From Terfezia claveryi (taxonomy: Eukaryota; Ascomycota; Pezizomycetes; Pezizales; Pezizaceae), in contig WHUX01000011.1 of assembly GCA_015179025.1 (NCBI GenBank), positions 310,001 to 374,000 on the forward strand: a stretch of DNA of 64,000 bases. The letters run 5' to 3'. Below the pieces are notes generated by a model. The model was not told the DNA's origin, searched no databases, and saw nothing but the letters and a program-made list of their open reading frames with translations. A program made the translations under genes and the position numbers. Numbering within the stretch: position 1 is the stretch's first letter; the number at the start of each line of letters is the position of its first letter. Shown here in pieces: positions 23,703 through 35,602 of this stretch.

Positions 23703-26392
23703 CATTGGATTACTTAGATTGTATTATATGATTAATGAAATCCCCACGAACTAGCATACAAGTATATAATTACTTATTCCCAAACACCGTTCAGCGCCCC
23801 AAAAATACATGGATTCTAGAGAGTCACGTGATGCAATGTTGGCTTAAGCTTCAATTACATATCAGCGGGCGGAACGTTAGATTTCGCCAGCAGCCTGCCT
23901 CTACCCACATAACCCATATATATCAAAAAAACTACCTAATATTTGTATACCAGCTATTCGCTGCTACAACTGCAGGGCATACTTGAGGCTAACTTGTCAA
24001 TCAATAAGGTCCCACAATTCAGGTAGTACCTCCGCTCTTCAACGACGCCTTTAGCTCGCACACTTTATTTTTGCGTTAAGAAAAAAACCCTAAACCATAC
24101 CACAGACTTTGAAGACCTGAGCTTAGCTGACTTGACGTCGGAAGCCACACTTGTAGCAGACATTTGTAGCACTGTTCGGGACCCAGGTGTTAGCCTGCAA
24201 GTCCTTTCTAGAGGTTCCGGCAGTTTGCCGAAGCAACATTCATATCAGGGGGTTGGTTTAAGATGTCAAACGTAGAACATAGCAATAGATCTGGCGAGTT
24301 GGTGGTTGGCTGGGCGTGAGCTGGTGAACTCATGGCCTTGATTTTTTTTTTTTTTTTTTTATTTTTTAAAAAATCGATCTGGGCTGATTGTTCGAGTGGT
24401 TTGATATAAAGGTGAGCTGATTAGGCTGATTTGCGTTTGAGACAAATGTGGTGTTATTCGTCTCTGTTGAGCTGGATCTTATGAATTTGGGCATAAGGTT
24501 TGGAACTGGATTTTAAGGGATTAGAATTGCAACGCAGATATGTGGAAGACATGTCTTTGTGGAAGATTGAAGTGGAAAGTGCAATTATAATAATATGTGC
24601 TTGCTTATGAGTTGGGACTCGGTAAATCGAAGGGGCTTCGGTAGAGGCAGTTATTGGTTGAAGCTTGCTACCCGGAAGCCTGCATTCCTTTAGGTATACC
24701 TATGAATCGAAGGTAAAGTCTTTCAAAGGGTGTTCTTTCTTTGAGGGAAGCTGTGGGTAACCGATTGTGAGTATGTAGAGCTGCGGAACAAGCGTCAGGC
24801 CAGAGGTTGGTTCTATTAGCAATGCTGCGGACCATTGTCTGTATAGTTCGGGTTATATCGTTCCATAACTCCATTCGATTGGTTGGGTACGCGATGTGTT
24901 GCATTGCCTTCCGACAAATGTAACAAACTCACGGATTACTTTTGTAGCACAAGCATTGTTCTTCAGGTAACGAACGATCCATAACCATCCTCAACAACAT
25001 TAATTATAATATAATACTGAGAAAATTGCCGTAGAGCGAAACTAGCGGTGTTCCACTGAGATCGCTGTAAACGGCCTGGTGGTCTTAGTAGGTACAATTA
25101 GCTTTTGGGAGTTATGCCAAAAAAGCTGACCGTTTTGATTACTTGATTATCCATATTGGCCATGTTAGGGGCCCTATCAGTTAATAATGCGGGAATTGAA
25201 TGTTCAGAGGCCTCTGTAATGGCTTGGTTCGAGGCATTTGAACATTCAGGGTACTGGGAAGCGCTGCTTGCCTTCTAATTAAAGACATATTCTAAGGCCT
25301 GTAATTCGTTATGTAGCCTGGGAGTTCACAAGCTTCTGTGATGAATATGAGGGGTTCAAACGAGACAAATGGAAGCTTGCCTGTGAATTGCGTTACAAGT
25401 GCAGAAATAATAATGTCTTTAAGAGACAATAACATCCATTACCCGCAGCAAAACATAACTCATCTTTAATACAGTACATTCCAAGACAACCAACGATTGA
25501 CATAGAGGAGGAACGTATAAAACAGGCTTCAAACACTGGATATCGTGAGTTTCGTTAGGAAGCACACAGTTCAGTAGAGTTGTGACTACACCATCGGATT
25601 ATATGTAACGGGGCTATGGATCGAACGACCTGGGAACCGGTTCCAAGGAGACTGTGGACAGCTCCAGAGAGCGCTCGTGATCTTATGACTATCAGACGAA
25701 CGTTGTATTCAGAGTAAGATACAAGACGTTGCGTGAAGGGAGCAAGTACATGGTAGTATGTAATAATATGTAGAATTCCTACGTGTGGGTTATATTCATG
25801 TGAATACTCATGGATGTAGTCCGATATCACGTGAGTATCTTGCGCATGTATCGATTTTTCCAGGTAGATGTGTGTGTTTGTGCATCCATATCAAATAGAT
25901 TTGCAACTGCATATCTGGACGTAAGGGAGGACCTGCTTGATATTAGAGCGAGCCTTTTCAAATTCTGCCTTGACGCCTTGGTTGTTTGAACTCATCAGAG
26001 CAATTAACAAGAACATGTCTCCCCTGTTGTATTGCGTTTATGTAATATAACAGTGGCAAAAGCCACCGTTAAGCAACATCGTGTGGCTATTATAATCCAA
26101 CAAGACCCGGTGAGACTGTCGATGGCGTTAAGGTCCTGCCCGGTCTTCGGCAGTGGGGCATGAATAAAACTCAACTGACGCATAAGCTGAAGGGTTTCGA
26201 GCTGAGCCACGTTTTTCGAGTACCTAAATTAAGATGTGGCGGCACAGCCCTGTTGCTCGGCCTTTGAGGTATTCGGAATTGAGTCCCCCTTTTTTTGAAG
26301 AACAGCAACCTCCAGCAAGCTTTGGAATAGAGCAAATATCCCAATACTTGTTTTCCATACCAGACTGAATTATACCCAATTCCGCATCTGCA
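23703..26392. other. Gene-poor region with mobile-element debris
   Basis: This region lies between the LCL3-like gene and SEC9. It holds a T run near 24340-24360 and the decayed copia integrase listed separately. The remaining open frames (for example minus 25555-25830) are short and unrecognised. The last few hundred bases should include the SEC9 promoter. Confidence 0.5.
24668..25085 (-). mobile_element. Decayed Ty1/copia retrotransposon integrase fragment
   Basis: Three reading frames of the minus strand together resemble a copia integrase core. Going downstream they show a VYSDLSG-like start (about 25075), a KVIREFVTFVGRQ-like block (about 24930), and a long piece with MVRSIANRTNLWPDA and KERTPFERLY ending in a stop at 24668. 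These are equivalents of the 'LWPEA... N-R-P-T... KTPYE' region of copia elements. At least two frameshifts and internal stops separate the parts. No reverse transcriptase, protease or long terminal repeats could be identified nearby, so this is a small inactive remnant. Confidence 0.75.
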
Positions 26393-27679
26393 ATGAAGCG
26401 TTTCGGTTTCGGCAAGAAAGAGAAAGACACCCCCCCTCCCCAACAATCACAAGCACCTCCTCCCCCACCACAGCAAAAATCTGCCAACCCTTACGCCCAG
26501 CCTCCTCCGCCTAGCGGAGGATACAGCGGTGGGTACGGAGGAGGATACGGTAATGACAAAAAACAGCTACAGGAAGACGACGCAGCCCGAGGGGCTCTCT
26601 TTGGGAACCGCGGGAAATCTCCCGCACCAAGCTATACATCCGCAGCCCCAACCTACTCTAGCGGAGGCTACGGAGGTGGTAATCAACCAAGTGGAGCTTA
26701 TGGGGGATACGGAGGTCAACAACCCCCCGCTCTGAACCGGAATGATTCCGACCCCAACCGCGCTGCTCTCTTCGGTGACCGTGTACGAAACCCACCTCCA
26801 ACCGGTGGCTATGGTGGTGCTTCCACAGGTGGATACGGTGCCCCCCCACCGACCGAACGTAGGGAAGGACTCTCTCCCGAGGAGGAAGAAGAGGAAGACG
26901 TGGATGCTGTAAAACAGCAAATCCGATTCACAAAGCAAGAATCCGTCAACTCGACTCGCCGAGCCCTTGCCGCAGCCGCAGCCGCAGAAGAGACTGGTAG
27001 AAACACTCTTGGCCGCCTCGGCACCCAGGGCGAGATGTTAACCAATACCAAGAAGAACCTTGATCTTGCGAATAACCAGAATAAGAAGGCGGCGGAGACG
27101 ACGAGGGAGTTGCAGACGCTGAATAGAAGTATGTTTGCGGTGCATGTTAGCAATCCGTTTAATTCTTCAAAGAGGGCCCAGTCGAAGGAGGATAAAATTA
27201 TTGAGGAACATAGGTTGGAGATGGAGCAGAGGGAGAGGGTCAGGCAGGCTGGGTATGAGGGGAGGAAGAATGTTAATGATGGGCTTGGTGGGGGGAGGGG
27301 TGGGTATGGGGGAGGAGGAGGAGCGAGAGGTGGATATGGTGGGTATGGGAACTCGGCCATGTCAGGTGCGGAGAGGGCAAAGTATCAGTTTGAGGCAGAC
27401 GAGAGTGATGATGAGAAGGAGAAGGAGATTGAACACAATTTAGATCAGATCGGGAATGTCGTTGGGAGATTGAAGACCTTGGGACAGGCGATGAACAAGG
27501 AGGTGGATAGGCAAATTGGGGAGATCGATGAGTTGAATAAGACGGTACGTCTGACCCAATATTTATTCCCCTGTTGTATGTTTTTTTGCAAATTGGCTCA
27601 CATAACTCGCTCATGATAGACTGAGAAGGTCGAACTTGGAATCGCAAGGAATACTCACAAGCTCAAAGGTATCAGGTAG
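26393..27679 (+). CDS. SEC9: SEC9/SNAP-25-family t-SNARE
   Basis: Two exons (26393-27544 and 27620-27679) give 403 residues. SEC9-type proteins supply two SNARE helices (Qb and Qc) to the exocytic SNARE complex at the plasma membrane, pairing with a syntaxin (SSO) and synaptobrevin (SNC). The N-terminal 160 residues are rich in Pro, Gly, Tyr and Gln, with several GGYGG runs and two DxxRxALFG-like blocks. The Qb helix lies at about 165-245 (VKQQIRFTKQESVNSTRRAL to RELQTLNRS). A Gly-rich linker follows, and the Qc helix at about 330-400 (EIEHNLDQIGNVVGRLKTLGQ) ends KVELGIARNTHKLKGIR. No membrane helix is present, as expected. The last exon is only 60 bp, and its splice restores the family C-terminus. 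The 3' end faces VezA. Confidence 0.93.
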
Positions 27680-28165
27680 ATTTTTCGAAGACGGATTTCC
27701 CTTGTTTGTTAACGGGCTTAAAGTCTTTTTTGCCATACTTGTATTTTCATTTCACTCCCATTATTTTCACATCACATCTATATTTTTGTTACTACTAAGT
27801 ACTACCTATTGACACGATTGCCTTTTTTTGGGCTGGTTTTGGCTGCTTAATGATGATATATCCTCTATATCTTATAGATAGGATGTATAATTTGGTTGTT
27901 GAAGTATCGGGTTGAGTAGAAGAACGACATGGGATGATTATAGTAAGGAATTGGGGTAAAACAGCTCATAAACTTTGGTAACAAATGAGGGGGAAAGAAA
28001 CGCCATTTTGACCATAAACAGACTTAACCACCAGCCGAACATCCCAAGTATATAAGCCGCCCAAATTAGCCCGAATCATGCAACATTTTTTATTTACCCT
28101 CAACATTCAACCCGAAAATTGTCGAGCAAACTTAATTCGCGCGCCCCCCCTCCGGGAAGACATGT
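27680..28165. other. Convergent 3' region, SEC9 / VezA
   Basis: AT-rich DNA with several T-rich stretches, fitting two 3' untranslated regions. No gene is seen. Confidence 0.5.
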
Positions 28166-30206
28166 CTAAAGAGGGCTACTACTCCTCACGGGAATTCTCC
28201 TCTGTATGACTATCGGCCTACTCCCCAGCACACTCTGCAATTCCTTCACTAAATTTCCGGTTTCCTCCTTCTTCTTCCTCTCCTCCATCAACCGTACCCT
28301 CTCCTCCTGCACCTTTCTGATTCTTTCCTCCCTCGTCAAATTACTCCTCGCCCTTGCCCCTTTCGGCTCCGCCGTCCCTTCAAATATCACCTCCGTCTTC
28401 CAATCATCCACCACCTCCCCTTCCCCTTCCCCTTCCCCTTCCCTTTCCTCACTCAGCTCATCCATCTTCTCCCTCAACCGCGCTACCGCATCCGCACCTT
28501 CTCCGGTGGATGACAACACTCCCCAACTATTCCGCGGTGTATCCCCATCAAGTGACTGACCCCAGCCCATTGGACTTAAGGGACTCATAAGAGAATTACG
28601 ATTAGAGCCAGAAGAGTCTCCGCCTTGCTTATCAATGCTCGTGACTAGCAGTGCGCGACCATTTCGCCACTCATTCATCAATGCATGCAAGTCACTTCCC
28701 ATCGAGTCATAATGCGCAAGCAAGTCCGGTCCAAACTCTATCAGGTCCATGGATTCATCTTGGAGTGTCTTATCTGATTCCTCCCTGAGAATATGCATCT
28801 TCGCCTGTAGCCCTCTAAGAGCTTGCGAGAGGGAGTTCAGTTTGCGGAGCTGCCCGCGCCAGCGCTCGCGTGTTGGAGAAATAGCATTGGATGTAGTAGG
28901 ACGAGTTGTGGATGGGGTTGGAGGGATATTAAACCTCGACTCCTCCTCAGAATGTCGTTGTAGGGTTTCTCCGATTTCGCCTATGAAAGTACTGAGTGAC
29001 TTCAATTGTTCAACAACGTTACGCCAGGTGGCAAAGTCCTCATACCCGCCATTGGCGTCTAGTGCTAAGAGGCAACAAAGGAATACCTTTCTGGTGGTAT
29101 GTAACCTGTGCAAAAGCGCCTTTAACGCCTTCAGGCTCTCCATGTCATCGAATTCGGCCTCTCGGATACCAGAGGTTATTTGTTCAATGTCTTCATTGCG
29201 AATGTCGTATATGTCATAGTATTTTTCAAGATCATTCTCCTGGGTCATCTCACGCAGAGCATGGAATGCCTGGCTGTAGGGAGTCATTGCAAGGTTGAGA
29301 GACATCAGGACGGAGCGCCTAAGGCGGGCACAGCGCCTCATGTGGCTGTCGTGATCCAAACGTGAGATAGGAGGCAATGGTGTGCTCAACCGGTAGCCCC
29401 GCGAAACAATTTCGACTTCTTGAATGAATGTAACAGCATTTGACGCAAGGATATCGTATGCTTGGCTGTTCTCCACAAACTGCGTTGCGAGCTCAATAGA
29501 CCTTCCCCTCAACGTCCGTAGCCATCTTCGCCGCGCATTCGTGAACAAAAATATGCCAACTATTGAGACCCCCAATAGCCCTAGGCCTGCCCTCCCTTGA
29601 CTGATGTGCCCTTTCTGTTGATCTCCCCACTTGAGCACCCATCCCAGTATAACCGTGACAATACCCATGCATAGTCCATTTCCAGCCCAATATCTCGCTT
29701 TGGCGAACCGAGGACCGAAGAATGCTGTAGAGTCGCTGTCATCGTCCGTAAGTTGCGGAGGTAGTAAGTCGCCACTCCGGCGATTGTAATGAGAAACATT
29801 AATGTGTTCACCAAGTAACTGGGATGCTACGATGATATACCGAAATCGTTCAAGGAATCGAGCATTTTCGTTTCGTGATAGGCGAGCGTCGGCAAATTTC
29901 GAGAATACCTCATAGATGTAATTTCGGCGTCTCCATCCCGGGCCGTGTAGGTGTAAGCCCTTCAAGCTTCTAGACGCCAACCGTGGATTCAAAGAGAGTG
30001 AGCTAGGTGCAAAGGAGTGGTTTGGCTCGTTAGGCTCCACGAAAGTTGACGGCTCCACTACCCAGCTATTGTCGCCTTCACCATTTCCTGCATCATGAGG
30101 ACCGGAGGTCAGCGGAAAAAATTTAGTAAACATTGAATGCATGATGAAACAACAAACCTTCGAGGTATTCAGCTAGTGGTGAGTCTCTAAATATAATTGT
30201 TTCCAT
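28166..30206 (-). CDS. vezA: Vezatin-like protein VezA (myosin-binding / dynein-linked membrane protein)
   Basis: Two exons (30206-30158, 30087-28166; 70-bp intron) give 656 residues. The short first exon encodes METIIFRDSPLAEYLEG, a start with the SPLAEYLEG motif I recognise from this family. It is missed if the downstream ATG near 30142 is used. Two close hydrophobic segments at about residues 152-205 (GIVTVILGWVL and GLLGVSIVGIFLF) form a membrane hairpin. They are followed by the helical vezatin/myosin-binding region (PF12632-type) and predicted coiled coils. The C-terminus is acidic, with an EGEGEGE repeat encoded by a CCTTCC-type tract, then charged. In Aspergillus nidulans VezA helps dynein-driven early endosome transport; that role here is by homology. 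Confidence 0.85.
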
Positions 30207-32394
30207 GGCTATAGCAAGCTCCTGGAGGAGGTGGAAACGTGGATTATTCTGGAGGTGCCAGAGACATCCGTAAACGCAACGACAACGTTAGCAAACCAGC
30301 AGCAGTTCTGGTTTATGCAGGTGCAATTGCTTTAATCGAAGTGATCGTGCGTGTGCTGCTCCACCTGGTCAGCTGCAGGCAAGGGTAAGGGCAAGTGATA
30401 TATTGGGAAATTGCCGAGCGAAAGGGGGTTAAATCCCTGCACCTCTTTCAGACCTGCGAGAACAAAGACGAGACATCCACAGCCTGCGAGTGACATCGGC
30501 CATGGCCCGAAGCGAATTTCCCGGGTATTTTCAATGCAAAGCAAATCTCGGGGGGGAGAAGGGAAAGTAAATACAGAACACAAACTAGCCCTTGGAGGTA
30601 ATATTACGATGCAGATGGAATGCCAGCAGACATGATACATATGAAGCAACTATGCAGGAATTTCCATTGACAAAATAATAATCACGTCGTGCATGGAGAG
30701 CGTGGCACAAGATAAGACGAGACAAGACGTACACTGCTGAGACCCTCCTGTGAGCTATCGTACTCCGTATGGCCACGGCCAAGAGATGTGTAACGTTTAA
30801 AAGATAACTGTAGGTATTCTGAGATATGTCTAGAAAGATTAGCCTCGGCACAGAAGGATGTGGTGTGGCTATGCATGAAAACCTTCTGAGTTCTGCAAAG
30901 CTTGTTCAAACCACATGTATTTGAAATCCTGAGGAGCGTACTCTGGCGCACTTTGATGCTTTCTGACGTGAAGTTATGAAGTCGAACTAGTAGTTTAAAT
31001 CATTCCTTACTGCTGAGGACGGGAGCGGGAACGGGCATGAGCGGGAATGAGTTACATCCGTAGGTCTTGTGAACGGCCGAGACCGGCAACCATGCAGCCC
31101 GGAGTCGGAGTCGGGGTCGGGGTCGGGTAAGCGAAACGATTCATCAACGCCTTCCTGCGCCACAGCTATGCGCGTTGTATCCAAATCATCAGATACACAC
31201 ACATGGAAAGTTCAACTCTGGCGACTCTTCCCCCAGAATTGGCTCTTGCTTTTAGACATGCAAGTCAAATTCTCCTGGACTTGGGAACCTCGAGACATTC
31301 GTAGTCTATCAAGCGGTGACGGATTGAAACTTTGTACTTTGTACTGGGGTCCTAATCTAAAGGTACAGTATATACCCGAAGGTCGTAAGGCTTGATGTAT
31401 GCTTGCTTATACATCAAGAAATACCGAAAATTTTCATGGGATTGCTTACCAGTGGCACTGTATACAACAGCACCTTCTAGTCGACCTTATTGTCAGGGTC
31501 TTAGTAATGGTTTTCAGGTATAAGCTAAGTATATTTTGCTCCTCTTCTCCACGACGATATACATTTCTTACGATACTGCTCAGCACCTATTACTCAAAAA
31601 AGTCGTCTTCCATATTAGACTCCAAAGCTCTGGATCATTCGCTCGTTCCAACGCCGACCCCTGAATTAAGGGAGACCCCCCCGAGCCTATAATGAGCTTT
31701 AGGTTGCCCTTGCTCACCATGGGCAAAGTAAAACCTCCGATTTGCTTGACAACTTATATCTGATTTAGGGCTGCAGTCGATACCCAGAGATTCCATGACC
31801 CTAGGAACTAATAAGTTAACGGTTTTCCTTCCGGGGCTTGTGTTTGGCAATATTCGCATATCTGGAATACTGATTACTTTCCCACTGCCTTCCGAGACTT
31901 GGATCTGGTTGACCCAGTCAACGGCGACGCCGCTCGCCTTCACTCGGACCTCATCCTGTCCACTGCTGTTGGGGCATAAGGGGTCGGGGACTGTGGATTG
32001 CACGTTACCACGAAAGCCTAACTAGGCCCGGTACAGGCTGCTGCTATACTGCCTGATTGTCCTGTTTTAATGTCATCAAGTTTCATTACTTCGTCATGAC
32101 TATTAACTACTCATACTGCAGAAAATCATCGCATCCTGTTCTGGAACGGTCCATGCGAGCCAATGTAAGCCTGAAAACTAAGTCTGATATTCTTAGATAC
32201 TTTGATGAACATGTAAGAAAGGAGTATATGGTGACTTTCATTCAATTGAAGATATATATTGTGGACTATGGCCCTCGATTACTTCAAATTAACTCACATA
32301 AGCTGTGTCAAAAACCAAATGACATAGAAAAGTTCACAATCCTCACATTTACCAAAATTTCTGCTTCCATTGCTCTTTGATACCCTTTTTCATC
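30207..32394. other. 2.2 kb intergenic region
   Basis: The left part should carry the vezA promoter. A run of GGAGTC/GGGGTC hexamers lies at about 31100-31130. Open frames are short. One on the minus strand (31635-32003) contains DEVRVKASGVAVDW, faintly like the start of a medium-chain reductase domain, but it is too short and isolated to call. Confidence 0.4.
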
Positions 32395-33290
32395 ATGACT
32401 TCAGAACAATATATTGCGAGTGCTAAGCAAGGCCTCATCAATGCTCGTTCCTACCTACATACACCAAACTGGAGGCATGGGATCAGTGCTGTCAGAACTT
32501 GTATCAGCTATGTCAATGCTGCTCAAATCATGTTCAACGATAGCCGCCTCGACGAGAGACTTTGGATTCTCAACGAAGTCCAACTGTTTTCATATAACGA
32601 CTTAGATGCCGGTGGTGTAAAAGATCTTGCAACCTGGTGCGAGATTGAGTACAACAGGATCCTCAGCACCAACCCATCGCATGTAGGCGCTTTGCGGGGT
32701 AAGTTTTAAAGTTCCCTAGGCGGCATTATGCGGGCAATGGATACTAATCAGAGAAACAGCGCTCGGGCAAGCATGGCTATGGAAATCCCAGTACTGGCTG
32801 GCGAAGGTCTGTCACGAAGACCGCAGTGATGATGATGACGACGTTGCGGAGCGCCGGAGGTACACACCAAACTATGTAGAGGCCAGAGCATCCCTCATGC
32901 CTGCGGTGGATTTCCTTGCTCTAGCTGCTGATAGTGCCTCAAGGCAAAACTGTCTAACGGGCGAGCTACTTGCGCTTGTGAGTCACAATTTTCAGGAGGC
33001 ATGCAATCCATTCCGCTGTTCTAATTGAGGTGTTGCTTTAGCGTGCCGAAGCATGTATGTCCCTTGGGAATGTTTCACCTACGAGGGATGCTCAAGTTCA
33101 ATTCAAGACTGCTCTTCGATGTTTGAAGTCAGCTACTAGGCTACCCAATTACCAACTTCCCAACCACCTGGTTCAGTACGTTGTCAGGCCCGCTCCCGGT
33201 GAGATGGATAATCATGACCACAATTGAAGCTAACAATGGGTAATTATTTACAGATACCTTGGGGAAAATGAACACCTTTTACGCATGTAA
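32395..33290 (+). CDS. Conserved fungal protein of unknown function, TPR-like helical
   Basis: Four exons can be spliced: 32395-32698, about 32760-32979, about 33043-33178, and about 33255-33290. The boundaries restore ILSTNPSHVGALRALGQAWLW, LLALRAEACMSLGNV and LPNHLVQYLGENEHLLRM. The product is about 230 residues, largely helical, with TPR-like spacing of A, L, G, Y and W residues in the middle. There is no catalytic motif, signal peptide or membrane helix. The start ATG at 32395 gives MTSEQYIASAKQGL. A short acidic stretch, SDDDDD, lies in exon 2. I do not recognise a named family, and TPR similarity is by eye only. Confidence 0.72.
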
Positions 33291-34217
33291 AACCAACGTA
33301 TAACCTATATTTGTTGTCGATTTGGTGTTGCATGGTGTTTTGGATCTCTGGTTTGGTTATATGCGCCTCTTGGTTTTGTGTGAATATCTAAAAAGATATC
33401 GTCATGCCTCGGCTCTCTTTGCTATACTTTTAGATGATACAGCCTATTATAGATCTGCATGCTTTTTCTGCTGAATGTTTAGTTTCCTTCGAATTTTGCC
33501 TTTTTTATTCCCCTTACTAGTTACCCCACACAATGCGCATTAGTTACACGTCTGTTAAAACATGCCCTCCCGTGATTTTGGGCTCACCATGCCCGTGGTA
33601 TTTCATGCGCATTTGCTTGTAGCTTGCATTGTAGTCTGGTTCTCGCATTGAGGTGCTGACAGGCCCAAATTAGATATGGGACACTTCCACATTCGGCTGT
33701 GAGAGACTGCATTCGGCTTGTGTAACAAGGAAGCTCAAGCAATGCCAAGCTAGACTCGCTTCCTGCCTAGTGTGCACACCTAAATTCAACCTCACCTGAT
33801 TATGTAAACAGAGCTTGTAGACAACCCCTGGTTTCGACGTTTTGCGAACGATCCTCAGACTATCCATCCATCCGCTAGATTCTGTGAAAACATTCGATAA
33901 AAGGCCGTGACTCAATCACCGGAGCTTCAGCTGAGCAGTGCACAATCGATTGACCACGACTATCACGAGACAATATATCCCTATCACGACTGATTACGCA
34001 CTAATCAGCTCCACTGTATTAGCTTGAGGCTCAAATTCTCACTTTGCGAACGCTAGTTATAAGGCTCCTAGCTTATTGGTTGGGTAAACGAGGGCCAAGC
34101 TCTACTTAATTTTTCGACGATCAACCCAATATCATAACACTTCTCACCTATTAGCTACCGTTAACTGCCAGTCCATCAGCACCAACAAGCCACAACGCTA
34201 TCGTAGCCAGGGTCACA
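33291..34217. other. Intergenic region upstream of EMC6
   Basis: The left part is 3' UTR-like and T-rich. Around 33940-34010 the sequence is rich in TATCACGA-type near repeats. The rest should include the EMC6 promoter. No gene is seen. Confidence 0.4.
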
Positions 34218-34628
34218 ATGCAAGCTATGGACGAAGAGCATGAGCTTCTGATCAATCCTGTCGTACAGGAGAGTGTTCTACACAATACCAAGGTCTAGAC
34301 TTATCCCCCTCTCCAAAATCCCCTGATATCCCCCACGGAAGCTAATTTCCCTTGTTTCCAATAGACAATCTCCGACCTCCGGTCCCTTCTGTCCTCCCTA
34401 CTCGGTATAGCAGCCGGCACTCTCGGCCTCGAGTCCTACGCGGGGTTCATATTCTACTTTGTCATGAGTGCGTTTACAAGTCTATTAATGGGGGTATTTC
34501 TAGCGGGGGGAAAGCCAAAAGAGTATTTTAGGGGAGGGTGGTGGGATCTATTGAGCTCAGAGTTGATTGGGGGGTTGGCGGGGTATGTGTTGACATGGAC
34601 GCTTTTCTTGGGCTTAGTGGGAGTGTAG
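34218..34628 (+). CDS. EMC6: ER membrane protein complex subunit 6
   Basis: Two exons (34218-34292 and 34365-34628) give 112 residues. Because exon 1 is only 75 bp, no single open frame shows the gene. The product starts MQAMDEEHELLINP and has VLHNTKTISDLRSLLSSLLG, GLESYAGFIFYFVMSA and a second hydrophobic block ending GGLAGYVLTWTLFLGLVGV. This is the EMC6 pattern: an N-terminal cytosolic helix, then hydrophobic segments with GxxGLxxYxGFIFY. EMC6 is a core subunit of the complex that inserts tail-anchored and multipass proteins in the ER. The intron donor reads GTCTAG, weaker than the usual fungal GTAAGT/GTATGT, but the junction gives the family sequence. Confidence 0.92.
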
Positions 34629-35602
34629 AAGTTTAGGGCGATGGGGAAGGGATTGAAGGAATGGAGGGGTGCCGGGGGTTTTCAAGACCCCATTGGGGTT
34701 GATCCCGCATCCCATATAAGTCTATCATTTTCCCCTTCAACGACACCTGGGATCGGATCTGTCAACCAGATCTGGCATATCAAAAAATCTTTGGGATGGG
34801 CCGAGTTTGGGTTAGGCAAAGAGGCGAGCTACGGGTGACATACACTAATAATTAATGATACCAAAATATTTATGACTCGGCCTCGTTATTTTACGGTCGC
34901 TAATCTCAGTTTATGGATCCCACCCACAGCTGAGACAAGATCAGGTGGGTCTATTCGTATGTGCCATGATGACCACGTTCCACGGAGTTGGAACGATACA
35001 AAGCTTGGCCGGTTTGTTTCGCGAACCTGCAGGTCTAGGTGAGTGAGTGGCTGGGCGGTTGTGGAAACAGTTGTACGTAGGGCTGAGGTTTGACAGGGAA
35101 GATTGGGTACCAAATTCTGGGAACAGGGGTGATTTTGTCAACATCATGAGGATCAACAGCCGTATCACCCGGTATATGAGAGATGTTTGGTAAGCATAAG
35201 TAGGACTGTGCTTAGGTGATGAAATTCCCTATATATTTCCGGGCCTTGGGGTTTTCTTTTGCTGCTTGATGTTATCCGTACCTGAGATTGTCTCAGTGTA
35301 AATGTTGTCACGTACGGGGTATGTAGGGGTTGTTGAATATCGGCACGTGATGTATGATTTCCAAAGAAAAAAAACAAAATGGAACTCTTTCCCAACCATA
35401 TTCATGGAAAAAAAAAAAGGGACTTAGTAATGTATTTATATGATAGTCAACACAAGAAGAAAAAAATGAACTATATTACAATGCACCCGGTCCTCTATAT
35501 CCTTACAAATAAAAAAAAAGAAAAGAAAAAGAAAAGAAAAAAAAAGATAAAATAAAGTAACTGGTACTTTTCCCCATAGCCTTCAGGCGTCATCTATCCA
35601 TC
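34629..35602. other. Convergent 3' region, EMC6 / UTP12
   Basis: This contains 3' untranslated regions and A-rich microsatellite sequence (A/G runs at about 35508-35550). Open frames on either strand are short and unrecognised. Confidence 0.45.

Noticed and set aside
26809..27360. 183-codon minus-strand frame opposite SEC9.
   Set aside because: It is antisense shadow of the Gly/Tyr-rich SEC9 coding sequence.
31635..32003. Minus-strand open frame with a faint resemblance to the start of a medium-chain reductase or polyketide enoyl-reductase domain (DEVRVKASGVAVDW).
   Set aside because: Only about 15 residues look alike, there is no nucleotide-binding motif after it, and no neighbouring biosynthetic gene.
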